From: Physella acuta
Taxonomy: Eukaryota; Mollusca; Gastropoda; Physidae
Assembly: GCF_028476545.1 (NCBI RefSeq)
Contig: NW_026731933.1
Coordinates: 263,501-327,500, forward strand
Reading direction: 5' to 3'
Length of the DNA: 64,000 nt
Made by a program: the position numbers and the translations under genes. Numbering within the stretch: position 1 is the stretch's first letter; each line of letters opens with the position of its first letter. Positions 1-11,835 of the stretch are shown here, one piece after another. Under the pieces are notes generated by a model that was given only the letters and a program-made list of their open reading frames with translations, ran no database searches and was not told where the DNA came from.

Positions 1-67
1 AGGTTGTTTTCGAAGTATTTTTGAAGCCTTCCACTAGACCTGGAACTGTTTGAATAAATTTAAAAAA

Positions 68-320
68 AAGTAAAGTTTCCCTTTCAAACCTGACGGTCTA
101 TGGGGCAAGTGAAGTAGATTTTACTTGTTTCTGTGACCTCGGCATATGAAGAGATAGTGTGGTCAGCACTATGCCCAGCTGCCTTTAATTTCCCTAACGT
201 GCGTTAGGTACCCATCAGAGTTGGGTGGACTCAGGGACGGTCTACTGACTTCAACCCGGATTCGAACTCGAGACTTATGGGTTAGCAGTCCAGCTCTCTA
301 CCGCTAGACCACTCCGTCCC
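68..320 (-). repeat. tRNA-derived SINE (family A), near full length
   Basis: On the minus strand the element opens with a tRNA-like head: box A as GTGGTCTAGCGGTAGAGAGC and box B as GAGTTCGAATCCG. A body follows with the shared stretches GGGTGGACTCAGGGACGGTC (seen on plus) and GACCTCGGCATATGAAG, and it ends near AAACTTTACTTTTTTT. The same body recurs near 0.5, 13.7, 29.3 and 32.8 kb, which defines the family. It lies in the intron after the last exon. Confidence 0.8.
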
Positions 321-481
321 CGTTTGAATAAGGAAAACAAATTTTTATGCTTACCTCTGAGACTTTAACAATAAAAAAAAATACTGATTTTTTTTCTATG
401 GGAATGAAAGGGTGGGGTAATAATAAATATGAGTTTATTTTCATCAATGAAGATTTTAAGGTGGAAATAAAGTTTAATTTT

Positions 482-607
482 TGTGACCTCGGCATAGGAA
501 GGGGTAGTGTGATCTTCACCATGATCAGCTGCCTTTACTTTCCTTAACATAAGGGGCATGCTACTGCTCTAGCCAGGGATCCCAACGCTCTACCATTCAA
601 CCACGCC
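482..607 (-). repeat. SINE family A, diverged partial copy
   Basis: It shares GTGACCTCGGCATA and GCTGCCTTTACTTTCC with the copy at 68-320 but has a shorter, diverged head (AACGCTCTACCATTCAACCA on plus). It sits 55 bp from the splice donor of the last FN3 exon. Confidence 0.55.
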
Positions 608-661
608 ATACCATAAACTAGTAATCAATTAAATTAAATTATAATGATAAAGCAGTCTTAC

Positions 662-731
662 TTCCATCTTCTGTAGTGAAGTTTACAGCATTGGAGTATT
701 CACTAACACCGGCCGAGTTTTCAGCACGTAT
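662..731 (-). CDS. FN3 domain 3, second half, last exon in window
   Basis: A 70-nt exon, phase 0 to 1, acceptor TTGCTGTACCAG, donor A|GTAAGA. It reads IRAENSAGVSEYSNAVNFTT then EDG, the classic end of an FN3 domain (AEN..G.SEYS). The donor shows that the gene continues past the left edge. No membrane segment or catalytic domain lies in 1-661, so whether this is a kinase, a phosphatase or a secreted protein cannot be told here. Confidence 0.85.
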
Positions 732-1293
732 CTGGTACAGCAAGTGAATATTCAAAAATTATTGCAATCTATTTTGTTACTACATTTTATTTGTTACTAC
801 ATTTTATTTGTTGTAGATATTACTTAAAAAAAAACAATATGAAATATGGATTGATTAGTTCATTTATGAAAATGGAATAATTGCATTGTTCAACAACAAA
901 AGTAAAATTTTGCAACCAAGAAAATATTTAATGATAAAATTAACATAAACTTTTTATTTTATATAGAAGAAAATAAAAATATATTTAAAATATCAAACAT
1001 AAGCTATTTTTTAAAATTAAAGACTACTTTTAAGCTAGATTAATGTTTTTTTTTTAAATTCCTAATTTTAAAAAAATATTTAAAAATTGTAAATTATTTT
1101 GACTTAAAAATTGTGTTATTTAAAGAGTATTCTCCCTTTGTGGCAAATTCTTTATCTTTGCAGCCAATCTTGAAAGTTTTCCCTTCACCATTTAATTAAA
1201 ATCACAAGCGAGATTTTTAAGTTAGCATATAAAAAAAACAACCTCTGAATATGACTCTAAACAACAGCAAAATAAAACTGAATAAATATTTAC

Positions 1294-1517
1294 CCGAACT
1301 TGATAGAAGGTGTACGACAGTAGGTCAGTCAAGACGTACTCTATTTTATCTTTATTAGAAGTAGGAACCTCTACCGTTTGGAAGTTTTTCTCAACACCCC
1401 AGTAGTCAACATGGTATTTTGTGATTGGTCCATAGTTCTCTTGGGGTGGCTGCCAGGTCAGTAAGACAGAAGAGTTCCCCAGTACCTCGTGCTTCAGTTT
1501 CTCTGGCTTGCCAGGTG
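1294..1517 (-). CDS. FN3 domain 3, first half
   Basis: A 224-nt exon, acceptor ATATCTCACAG (phase 1), donor CGG|GTAAAT (phase 0). It encodes the most canonical FN3 sequence in the window: APGKPEKLKHEVLGNSSVLL, then TWQPPQENYGPITKYHVDYW, then LTDLLSYTFYQVR. The split at the G strand (VR|IRAEN) continues in the exon at 0.7 kb. Confidence 0.9.
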
Positions 1518-2007
1518 CTGTGAGATATATTGCAAGGTAACAACAGGTGAAATCTATTTATAGAATTAACAGGCTAAACACAACTATTTGAAAAAAAAAT
1601 GAATCAAAATAAGTGTGCTGCTGTTGATTATGTACACGCTGTTTATTGATTCAGATTAAATATTTAAAAGTGTTTTTTTTTTTCAAAATGATACCAGAAC
1701 ATTTGCAGTAAGAATAAATATCATGAGTAACTATTTTTATTTATTAGATATTACCATATAATATACAGAAATCTAATTAAGTAACACCAGTTTGGATTTC
1801 TCATAACCAAAATAAAATCATCAACTTTAATAATTGTGTTAAAGGACAACATTTACAATAACACATAGGTTTATTTATTTTATTAATAAAAAAAAGGAAA
1901 ATATTCATATGTATTTGTTAATTTACTTAAAATTAAGAAAAACTTTTCAGAAATGAAAAGAAAAAAATGATTCTACAATTTTCATTTCCAAAATTTTTCT
2001 CAATTAC

Positions 2008-2254
2008 CTGTCTGCTGTGTGACAATACATTCTCTTGTTGATTGCTGACTACGAAGCTGAGCATTATTTTCTAGAACAATCACAGCACAGTACTGTGTGA
2101 ACGGTTTTAGGTTAGGGACAGTTACACTGTGGGTGTTGCCCCCTGGGATATCTATTGGCTCCATGTCCTTGCCCTCAATATTGCTGGCTTCTGAGCTGAA
2201 GTATAGGATGTATCTTTTGATGCTTTGACAGTTGATTGTGTTCCTTGGGGGATC
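2008..2254 (-). CDS. FN3 domain 2, second half
   Basis: A 247-nt exon, phase 0 to 1, acceptor TTCAATGAAG, donor G|GTAATT. Translation runs DPPRNTINCQSIKRYILYFS, continues through NIEGKDMEPIDIPG, and ends with the FN3 signature VPNLKPFTQYCAVIVLENNA and ECIVTQQT. The cysteines after INC and QYC could pair within the domain. Frame, length and neighbours agree with FN3 domain 2. Confidence 0.87.
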
Positions 2255-2369
2255 CTTCATTGAAAAAAAAATATTTAAAAACATAGCTAACAAGAATAAA
2301 ATCCAATAGTATTAATGAAAATTAAATTCAAAATCAAATAAAGAATAAAACCATTGTTTTTGGACTGAC

Positions 2370-2461
2370 CTTCCATTTAACAACAATCTGTGTTTTTGGG
2401 TAGCTGCTGTTAGCCAGTAAGGCAGAGCTGATGTTCTCAATAATTGGTGGATTCTTGGGTT
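2370..2461 (-). CDS. FN3 domain 2, first half
   Basis: A 92-nt exon, acceptor TTTGTTTTTTCCAG (phase 1), donor AAG|GTCAGT (phase 0). It encodes KPKNPPIIENISSALLANSS and then YPKTQIVVKWK, the A-B strands of an FN3 domain ending at the conserved tryptophan. The intron that follows is only 115 bp, the shortest in the gene. Confidence 0.82.
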
Positions 2462-2597
2462 CTGGAAAAAACAAATTCATGTCAAATGTACACACATGAA
2501 TTTAGGCACCAACAACATATTCTTAAAATATTACACTTGATATTCTGATAAAATGATGTTTTAATAATTTGAGTAAGTTTGAAAATTCAAGACTTAC

Positions 2598-2724
2598 TGC
2601 CACATGTCGTAGAAGCAACAATAACTTCACCAGGGGGCCCCTCTCCTTTCTCTCCATCACGAATTGCTGTTATGTAAATAGTGTAGTTCACGCTAGGGCT
2701 AAGCTTGTCTAATACAAAGTGGCA
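2598..2724 (-). CDS. FN3 domain 1, second half
   Basis: A 127-nt exon, phase 0 to 1, acceptor TTGCTTCACAG, donor A|GTAAGT. It reads CHFVLDKLSPSVNYTIYITA and then IRDGEKGEGPPGEVIVASTTC, matching the E-F-G strands of an FN3 domain (L.P...Y.I.I.A.....G). It joins the 3.8-kb exon in frame. A TA microsatellite starts about 15 bp upstream of the acceptor, at 2,741, so the intron's pyrimidine tract is very short. Confidence 0.86.
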
Positions 2725-2734
2725 CTGTGAAGCA

Positions 2735-2740
<6 letters not shown>

Positions 2741-2811
<71 letters not shown>

Positions 2812-2814
2812 ATG
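2741..2814. repeat. (TA)n/(TG)n microsatellite
   Basis: About 60 bp of TA dinucleotides followed by TG, in the intron immediately upstream (gene sense) of FN3 exon 1b. Confidence 0.97.
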
Positions 2815-3742
2815 ATTAAAACTGTCTTTTAATTTTCTTAATTCCATTTAAACATAATGGCGCAGTCCAATACTCATGAACAGACAGGGCTGGAGCAAAA
2901 TAAGGTGAATGAGGGTGAGGTATTTTTTTTTAGGGCTGAAGCCATGGGCATAGAAATAATTTAACAATTTCAGTTTTAAAAAAATATATATCTAAATAAA
3001 TGAAAAAGCAGTTTTCTTTAATGTTTATAGATTTAATTTTGAATAGATAAAAAAAAATATCTTTGTGATTAAAACACAATTTTTTTTCTTTGTTGACAAG
3101 GCCAAGACAAATTCTCCAGGCAAGGGCAAATAATTAAAGTGAAGCCAGCTTTTCTCATGATACTCTAAGCAGAGCTGATTTAATTTTTTTATGTTTGTGT
3201 GTGGGGAGGGATTTAAAAAATTAAAGTAAATTATAGATTAATTTATTTTACAAGCAATATTTAAACTATGAGCACCAATAGATAGTAACACAAGTTACTT
3301 CCCTTATAAAAAATAAACTGCAGGTGATTATGAATCAGGCACATGTTAGGCTTTATAAAATGGTGGTGGTATATAGCAATATAAATATAACTAATGTCAA
3401 AAACAAGTAGGTCTATACACATTTAATAGACATCAATTTTATCTTAGGTCTTAGGGTTTACCGTTTATCTATGTGTTGGAGAGGCGGTTTGGGGGAGTCC
3501 TAAAATGTAATATGATAATGCTAAGTGGTAGTCTGTGAAACAGTTACAAAACAATGATAAATGTATGGGGTAGGAGGTGAACAAATGAAAATATCACATT
3601 TTTTGTATCTTATGGCATTTGCCATATGGCATATGGGCAAAGTATAAATAAGAGCACTAAGACTAATCATTAAAATCAAAGACTGGGTGTCCTACTGCTC
3701 AACTATTTACTACGAATCTAATATCATAAATTATAAATATAA
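2815..3742. other. intron, no feature seen
   Basis: AT-rich single-copy-looking intron between the two FN3-1 exons; no exon, element end or array was recognised. Confidence 0.6.
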
Positions 3743-3769
3743 TTAACAATCTGAAATGTAGCTTCTTAC

Positions 3770-3969
3770 AACTCCTCTACAACTGGATGGCAGCACTTTC
3801 CCCGCTTCAGTGTAAGTATTGCCCCCCTCATTCTTAAAGTAGATTTTGTATGCCGTAACAGGCCCGTCCCCTGTGTCTCCATTCTTCCTGTCCCATTTTT
3901 GCCACTCCACTCTAATTTGCCTTTCGTTTCTGCTGGCGACAATGGGTGGAGCGCTCATACGAGGGTGCT
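3770..3969 (-). CDS. FN3 domain 1, first half
   Basis: A 200-nt exon, acceptor TTGATCCACAG (phase 1), donor GTT|GTAAGA (phase 0). It encodes the first half of a fibronectin type III domain: MSAPPIVASR, the B-strand tryptophan in QIRVEWQKWD, then the C-strand VTAYKIYFKN and EAGKVLPSSC. It joins the exon at 2.6 kb. The 9-kb intron separating it from the Ig exon holds most of the repeats between 4 and 13 kb. FN3 modules here would form the membrane-proximal stalk of the receptor. Confidence 0.87.
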
Positions 3970-3974
3970 CTGTG

Positions 3975-5238
3975 GATCAAAAACATGGAACGGAAATTTA
4001 TTAATAGACATTTCAATTTCGCCATGACAACATTTCTCAATTAGTTTATGGGAAATCCCCTGTCTGAAAGCGTTTAGAGAAGAAATAATTTGTTGAAATA
4101 TAGGCTTAGATATTTAATGGAAGGTTGTTCAAATATAATTTCGTAACATTAAAAATGTTAGGGCCCATAAACAACGTCACAATCCTAAGGGGAAAAGGGG
4201 GTAGGCGTTTTGTGATAATGTGTGGCGAGGTAGGGGTTTAGAAAGTGTAACAAAACACTGAATTTTAGACACTGCTTGTTTCCATGTGGTACGAGCGGGA
4301 TGGGGATCAGAAATTGTGAAGCCTCACTAATGCATGTAAAAGTAGTTTATAAAATAGTTTTTTTCGCTTTTTAAAAAGACATTGTTGTGTAAATTGTAGT
4401 CGTAATCTAAAACAGATCAGTATACTTAATGATGACCCTGCTCAATTAATTTTATTTTATAGAAAAATTACGCAGTTTCGTAAATCCAAAACTGCAATAT
4501 CGAGGGGAGAGGGGTTAGACAGAAGAGATATCATTCTAGAGTACTCTAGAGTCTCGGACTTTTTTGTGACGATATGCAACGATAGGGATGCAGAAATGTC
4601 AAAGAAAAGAGTGAAGTTATATGCCATTATGGGAGACCCCTTTACTGTTTTTGTTTTAATCAATGGATTTAATGGAAACGAAGCAAAATCTTTTGCGCTG
4701 CAGCAATCTAAGGCGTGGCATTATAATTATCGATCACGCAAAAACGCGACAGCATTATCAATTTATACTATCATGAACAGCTTAAACAGCATTTAATATT
4801 TATTTCCTTTAATAAAAATCCCATATTAATGTATTGAAAAATATCTAAACTCCCAGCACTTAAAAAATTAAAATGTGTTGCATTTCGTTATGACGTCCCC
4901 GTTTAAGTTTTTAGCACGGCAATTATATTAAGTGAACTCTCCCACTCGTAAAAGCGCCCTCTCACGCTTGTTATTAGAACAGTGTCACCGCGCCATATAA
5001 TTTGGATTTTTTTTTTTGTTTTTGTCTCATTTATTACAGTTTGCACGCAACCTCACGAAATTGCAATAAAAGGATGTTTTGTAAAACTGTTTTCATAAGT
5101 GGAAATTGCAAGCATTACTTTGTTATTATTTGCACTACAAAACCCCGTACACTTCTGATGGGAAACAAAAACCTAAAAATCGGTGTTGTTGGGGTAAGAA
5201 GGATAGTAAAATAATTCTAGTGTCCAGAGATTCTTTCT
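3975..5238. other. intron, no feature seen
   Basis: AT-rich intron sequence. Short open frames on both strands have no recognisable motif or splice framing. Nothing supported. Confidence 0.55.
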
Positions 5239-5264
5239 TGCATCTATCCGGGGTGGTGGCACTG

Positions 5265-6462
5265 GCCGCGGAGCGGGATCCGGACAAAAGGCCGACATGG
5301 ACAAAAGGCCGACACGGACAAAAGGCCGACATGGACAAAAGGCAGACAAGACAAAAGGCCGACAAGTCAAAAGACCGACTGCCAAAAGGCCGACATCCAA
5401 AAGGCCGACAATACAAAAGGCCGACTGCTAAAAGGCCGACAATACAAAAGGCCGACATGACAAAAGGCCGACAAGTTTTATAAAAAACAAACTACAATTA
5501 CAGGCATGTTTAATATCTAAAATATGTAATTATATACGACTGTTTAAGTAACCAATTATTTCTTGACGATATATTGGTCCTTATATAGGGAAATCACAGG
5601 GGCAAGTTTACACACACACACACACACACAAAACTTACCAATTTTGGCACACTGGTATCAAAATTACAACATAATTAATGAATTCAACGAATATAGTATA
5701 CACTTTTTTCACGTAATTTGCAATGGACTAAACTAAAATATAATTCAAAGTTTGTCGGTATTTAACATGTAGTCCAGTAAAGGAACGTGATCGGTCCACT
5801 TCATTCGGTTTCTTTGATTTCTTTGCGTAAGATGGTGGTAACGCCACCTATCTCCAGTCGCATGGACCCAATTGTCCACCTTATAAGGATCGCAACTAAC
5901 ATTGTCTTTTCCACCTTGTTGCATGTGGGCGATAATGCCGGCAGCTTTTGACTTTGTTCTTTGATGATTATCTCACCCCTTTGACATAGAAGTAGCTATG
6001 AAAGACAGCAGTGACAGCATTTCGCAATATTTAGGTGTTGATCCTTTGTGTTTAAGATACTCCCGTAATCTCCAGTCGCTTGACCCGATGGTTCACCTTA
6101 TAAGAATAGCAACTAGCACCGTCTCTTCTCTTGAACGTTTCACCTTATTTCATACCTTATTTCGATGGTTGTCAAGATAGAAGCTATGCAGTAACACATA
6201 TTTTGCGATATTATTATTTTTTATGCTTGTCGGCCTTATGGTTTGTCGGCCTTATGGTTTGTCGGCCTTATGGACTGTCGGCCTTTAGGCTGTCGGCTTT
6301 ATGTCCTGTCGGCCTTATATCCTGTCGGCCTTTTGGCTGTCGGTCTTTTGTCCATGTCGGCCTTTTGTCCGTGTCGGCCTTTTGTCCGTGTCGGGCTTTT
6401 GTCTTGTCGGCCTTTTGGATGATGTCGGCCTTTTGTCCTACACCCCGCCCCGGAGCTCATCC
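5265..6462. mobile_element. foldback-like element with repetitive inverted arms
   Basis: The left arm (about 5,270-5,475) is a run of roughly 17-bp units with the core ACAAAAGGCCGAC. The right arm (about 6,225-6,450) is the same series in inverted orientation (GTCGGCCTTTTGTC). Both arms end inward with GGCCGACAAG followed by an A-rich stretch, and outward with a GC-rich CGGRGCGGGRT-like edge. The 750-bp middle has no convincing gene but holds a direct duplication of about 55 bp (near 5,849 and 6,069, shared word ATCTCCAGTCGC). Inverted arms made of short tandem units are the hallmark of foldback (FB/TU) elements; assignment to that group is inference. No clean target duplication was found. 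Confidence 0.62.
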
Positions 6463-6701
6463 CCCCCCCCCCCCCTCCCTCCGTGCAAATAGAATTTTTT
6501 TTTCTATAAAATATACACATTTTCACAAGTTTTACCACCCTTGGGATTTTAAAAGCACCCCACATGAAGTTTCAAGTACCGCCCCCTATTGTGTCTGATA
6601 CATTTGTGTTCATAGTTGCTTACATTTCTGTATACTTTGAAATAGTAAATGAGCATGTCATTTATTCTTAAATAAAAAGGCTTCACCACACTCGTAATGA
6701 A

Positions 6702-6795
6702 AAGTAAGCATATTTCCAAGTAAGCATATTTGAAAGTAATCATATTTACAAGTAACCATATTTACAAGTAACCATATTTACAAGTAACAATATTC
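6702..6795. repeat. 16-bp tandem repeat
   Basis: Five to six copies of a unit like AAGTAACCATATTTAC, the first two diverged. Confidence 0.85.
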
Positions 6796-6889
6796 ACTAT
6801 TGAACAAATTTAGAACTTTTTAGCCAAAATCTGACCCAGATTACTGCCTAGAAGAGGGTCCTCTTTCCAAAGAATCTCACAACATCAAC

Positions 6890-8046
6890 TAGCGCCCCCT
6901 AATTAAAGAATAACACCAACTAGCATCCCTAATCAAAGAATACCATCAACTAGCATCCACCCATATCAAAGAATCCCATCAACTTACACCCCTCTAATCA
7001 AATAATCCAACCAACTAGCACCCGCTTATAAAGGAACGCGTCAACTACCACCCCCACTCCCGCCCCCAATCAAAGAACCCCATCAACTAGCATCCTCTTA
7101 TTAAAAAACCCCGCCAACCCGTACCCCATTATCAAAGAACCCCGCCAACCTGTACCCCATTATCAAAGAACGCCGCCAACCTGTACCCCATTATCAAAGA
7201 ACGCCGCCAACCCGTACCCCATTATCAAAGAACCCCACCAACCCGTACCCCATTATCAAAGAACCCCGCCAACCTATAACCCATCATCAAAGAACCCCGC
7301 CAACCTATACCCCATTATCAAAGAACCCCGCCAACCTATACCCCATCATCAAAGAACCCCGCCAACCTATACCCCATTATCAAAGAACCCAGCCAACCTA
7401 TACCCCATTATCAAAGAACCCAGCCAACCCGTACCCCATTATCAAAGAACCCCGCCAACCTATAACCCATCATCAAAGAACCACGCCAACCTATACCCCA
7501 TTATCAAAGAACCCCGCCAACCTATACCCCATCATCAAAGAACCCCGCCAACCTATACCCCATTATCAAAGAACCCAGCCAACCTATACCCCATTATCAA
7601 AGAACCCAGCCAACCCGTACCCCATTATCAAAGAACCCCGCCAACCTATAACCCATCATCAAAGAACCACGCCAACCTATACCCCATTATCAAAGAACCC
7701 CGCCAACCTATAACCCATCATCAAAGAACCCCGCCAACCTATACCCCATTATCAAAGAACCCAGCCAACCTATACCCCATTATCAAAGAACCCAGCCAAC
7801 CCGTACCCCATTATCAAAGAACCCCGCCAACCTGTACCCCATTATCAAAGAACCCCCCCCCCCCAACCCGTACCCCATTATCAAAGAACCCCGCCAACCT
7901 GTACCCCATTATCAAAGAACCCCCCCCAACCCGTACCCCATTATCAAAGAACCCCCCCAACCCGTACCCCATTATCAAAGAACCCCGCCAACCTGTACCC
8001 CATTATCAAAGAACCCCGCCAACCTGTACCCCATTATCAAAGAACT
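6890..8046. repeat. 31-bp minisatellite with 186-bp higher-order unit
   Basis: About 37 copies of a 31-bp unit containing ATCAAAGAACCCCGCCAACC. The left edge (6,890-7,080) is diverged and older in look, while the rest is close to uniform. Variants TATAACCCATCATC and ACCCAGCC recur every 186 bp (6 units) between 7,261 and about 7,630, showing block duplication. No stop-free coding sense was claimed. Confidence 0.95.
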
Positions 8047-8571
8047 TACAAATCAAAGATTGACTCTGACACTACAGTCCCTTGTCGTACTGTTTAAAGA
8101 ACAGGAAATCGAATTCTCGCGGGAAACGCGCAGCCAGCGCTCACAAAATGGCGACAAACAAATAGTTACCAATATATTCTCAGCAGGTCAAGTCTTGTAC
8201 TAGGCGTGAACAAGTAGAGGTAGTTGACGACAGGAACTCCGCAATTTATCGCACGTCTATTTAGATTAAGAAGCGGTGGGAGATGAATTCTCTCCCTTTA
8301 TTAAGAAACCCACGGCACTGGATTCTCTCCCTTACCGCCCCTCTATACACAACTGAGACACGTCGTTGACCCCGTCGCCATTGAAATCGGAAATCACTAC
8401 AGCAAAGCCAGTAGTCGATAACTAACACGTCAAAAAAAAAATCTGGGGTCGACTTATTGGGCCATCTTAAGGCTGGGTCAGACCTGTGCCAGATTTGGGA
8501 TCATATTTTCACGTTGCGTACCGATAAGAAGGAATTTTGTTGTATGGTGCGTAAAGCATAAGGGATTAGAT

Positions 8572-8788
8572 CAGGGGTCTCCAAACTTTTCAGTCCGAGG
8601 GCCGCATTGGCTATCAAATTTCAGTTCGGGGGCCAGTTTCTATCAGGCATGTCTTTGATTTTTCTGGGCACAGTTCCTCATCCGTCACCAACTAACGTCT
8701 TTTCCGTGGACAAAAACATCTCCGCGGGCCGGATTAGAGGACTTCGCGGGCCGCAACCGGCCCGCGGGCCGTAGTTTGGAGACCCCTG
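8572..8788. mobile_element. hAT-type MITE with 8-bp target duplication
   Basis: A 217-bp element. The ends are perfect inverted repeats of CAGGGGTCTCCAAACT, and the flanking 8 bp GATTAGAT is repeated exactly on both sides (8,564-8,571 and 8,789-8,796). The interior has the GGGCCG-rich subterminal inverted repeats common in hAT non-autonomous elements. No transposase frame: it would depend on an enzyme supplied elsewhere. Confidence 0.92.
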
Positions 8789-9273
8789 GATTAGATCATC
8801 TGAGATTTTAAAAATTAATTATATTATTTTTACGAAGTTGATTGTTTCGCGTATTCATTCTAGTTTTGAATGCACCGCTACGTAACGGAAGTGCTAATAA
8901 TAGTATTATCGAGATAGTTAATACTGTATATCTGTTATGTAAATATTTAATAACATGGCAAACTGGCTGTCTGTGTTAGCGAGCGGTGAAATGAAATACA
9001 TGCCATTGTTTAAGCCCCCATTTCTTGAAACATAATGACACGTTATTGTTTTTATTTGCATAAAATATGATCTATCCGTTAATTTGACAGATAATTATAA
9101 ATTTCGCGCGCGTGACAGATCCGTCATGAAATATCCGTTAATTAGACGGATTATTCTTAAATTTATCCATAGAAACTTTATCCCTTGATATCCCATGATT
9201 TAAACGTGAACAGATATCGGCGTCAGTTTTTAACACGTGAGTTGTGTCGTGATACTTGCTCAACCAGCTGGTT

Positions 9274-9640
9274 GTTCTTTGACCAATCTTCGGGTCCAAC
9301 CATCTGTTTAGCCTTGGTCCAACCTTAAGGTCCAAACATTTTGACCAATCTTCGGGTCCAACCATCTGGTTAGCCTTGGTCCAACCTTAAGGTCCAAACA
9401 TTTTGACCAATCTTCGGGTCCAACCATCTGTTTAGCCTTGGTCCAACCTTAAGGTCCAAACATTTTGACCAATCTTCGGGTCCAACCATCTGGTTAGCCT
9501 TGGTCCAACCTTAAGGTCCAAACATTTTGACCAATCTTCGGGTCCAACCATCTGGTTAGCCTTGGTCCAACCTTAAGGTCCAAACATTTTGTCCAATCTT
9601 CGGGTCCAACCATCTGTTTGGCCTTCGTCCAACCTTTGGG
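9274..9640. repeat. 62-bp minisatellite
   Basis: About six copies of a 62-bp unit containing TTTTGACCAATCTTCGGGTC and GGTCCAACCTTAAGGTCC. The main variation is TGTTTAGCC versus TGGTTAGCC, alternating along the array. Confidence 0.94.
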
Positions 9641-9884
9641 GTTGTTCGCCTTCTAAATGTCTTGGCTAACCCTCTAGTTAGACCAGGGTCCGACCATCTT
9701 GATTGTCCCAAGTCCAACATTTTTGTTGCTGGAGCTCAGTGTGGTATTCTATGAAAATTTTTTTTTTACCAAATTGTTCCATCATAGCCATCCACCCTGG
9801 CAGTCTAACAATCTGGGTTGCTCATGTTTTGGTTGCCCAAACGTACACACACCTGTGTTTTCTGCTTGGTCTAACGCAACATCT

Positions 9885-10775
9885 TGCAACCACCTGGCTT
9901 GATTTCTTACCCCAACCACCTGGTTTCATTTCCTACCCCCAACCACCTGGGTTGGTCACCTACCCCCCCCCAACCACCTGGTTTGGTTTCCTACCCCCAA
10001 CCACCTGGTTTCATTTCCTACCCCAACCACCTGGGTTGGTCACCTACCCCCCCCCCCCAACCACCTGGTTTGGTTTCCTACCCCCAACCACCTGGTTTCA
10101 TTTCCTACCCCAACCACCTGGGTTGGTCACCTACCCCCCAACCACCTGGTTTGGGTTCCTACCCCCAACCACCTGGTTTCATTTCCTACCCCAACCACCT
10201 GGTTTGGTTTCCTACCCCCAACCACCTGGCTTGATTTCCTACCCCCAACCACCTGGGTTGGTCACCTACCCCCCAACCACATGGTTTGGTTTCCTACCCC
10301 CAACCACCTGGTTTGGTTTCCTACCCCCAACCACCTGGGTTGGTCACCTACCCCCCAACCACATGGTTTGGTTTCCTACCCCCAACCACCTGGTTTGATT
10401 TCCTACCCCCAACAACCTGGTTTCATTTCCTACCCCAACCACCTGGTTTGGTTTCCTACCCCCAACCACCTGGTTTGATTTCCTACCCCCAACAACCTGG
10501 TTTCATTTCCTACCCCAACCACCTGGTTTGGTTTCCTACCCCCAACCACCTGGCTTGATTTCCTACCCCAACCACCTGGTTTGGTTTCCTACCCCCCAAC
10601 CACATGGTTTGGTTTCCTACCCCCAACCACCTGGTTTCATTTCCTACCCCAACCACCTGGTTTGGTCACCTACCCCCAACCACCTGGTTTGGTTTCCTAC
10701 CCCCAACCACCTGGCTTGATTTCCTACACCCAACCACCTGGGTTGGTCAACTACCCCCAACCACCTGGTTTTTCT
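9885..10775. repeat. 27-bp minisatellite
   Basis: About 33 units of 27 bp with the core CCCCAACCACCTGGTTTGGT. The unit is a multiple of three and lacks stops, so it produces an apparent 231-codon open frame reading PQPPGLVSY repeatedly. No start context, domain or splice sign supports a protein; C-run length differences shift the frame between units. Confidence 0.95.
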
Positions 10776-10789
10776 GCTGAGTCCTGTCT

Positions 10790-11830
10790 AATCTCCAACG
10801 TCAGAAGCAGGCGAGGTCAGGTGTTCTTAGTTTACTTGTCTTGATTGGACGGTTAAGCTCATCACCATGGTAACCGAATACATTAAGAAAGGTGCAACAG
10901 AATTCACGAATGTTACAGCTAAAGGTTGGAGTGGGGAAAGTTTACGTACTGAAGAGAAAACAAAAATAACCTGCTTCTTCCAAATTTTTGGTTTGCAGGC
11001 AAAAGATCAATTTTTTTCTCTTTAAGATCAATATTTGTTAAATCCTCGTTGATCTGGGTTGTGGCTTAAATCTCCACCATACCCTCACCCGCCCCCCTAC
11101 TCAGGCATCCATTTTTTTTATCTCCAAATGCACAAAGTAATTTATTCAAATAACATTCTTACAAAAACAATGTAAAAAGTTATTTTTTTTTCCAACGCAG
11201 AAAATTGTAAAAAAAAACCCAAAAACAAAACAAGTGAAGAACGTTTGAAAAATATTTGAACAAGATGCTCCCGGCTACAGAAGTTGGACGTGTTTCCATG
11301 CAGGCCCGCAATTGACGCGACACATTGGCATCTAGTGTTGTTCCGACTTGACAACAATCACGTATTGCCATTTTGGCTCTTATTTCCGCTAATTGCCCTT
11401 TAGCAGGGGAGGTTATTTTCACGCACACGCATTTGTTTGCAGTTGTCTCCATTTAAATGTCAATAAACGTAGATACTTCATACATCAAAATTACCCCTTA
11501 TAACAGTACATTTAACACTTTTTCATATTTTTCTAGCTTTCATTTAAAAAAAAAATAAAATAGAAATAATAAAATAAATAAATAAATTAATAACACTATT
11601 TCGACTACGGAATAATTACATAATTTACCCTGATCGAGATGGAAATACGGGGTTTTAATTCTATACGAGCCGACCCGCTGCGTATCATACGCCGCTATTT
11701 AGTTGTTTTTTTTTTCTACTTTTCAGTAATTTATAATTTGTGAATTCGACAGTACCAATGCTGCCACTGAAAATATTTGCTTAAAAACACTAACCCCCCA
11801 CGTGAAAGCAGCCTCCTCTTAGTTACCTCC
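10790..11830. other. intron, no feature seen
   Basis: No exon, repeat array or element end recognised; only short A/T runs. Confidence 0.5.
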
Positions 11831-11835
11831 TCTAA

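Noticed and set aside
5276-5475. Short repeat with 4-5 bp variable gaps resembling a repeat-spacer array
   Set aside because: The gaps are far too short for spacers, and an inverted counterpart lies at 6.2-6.45 kb, which fits foldback arms.
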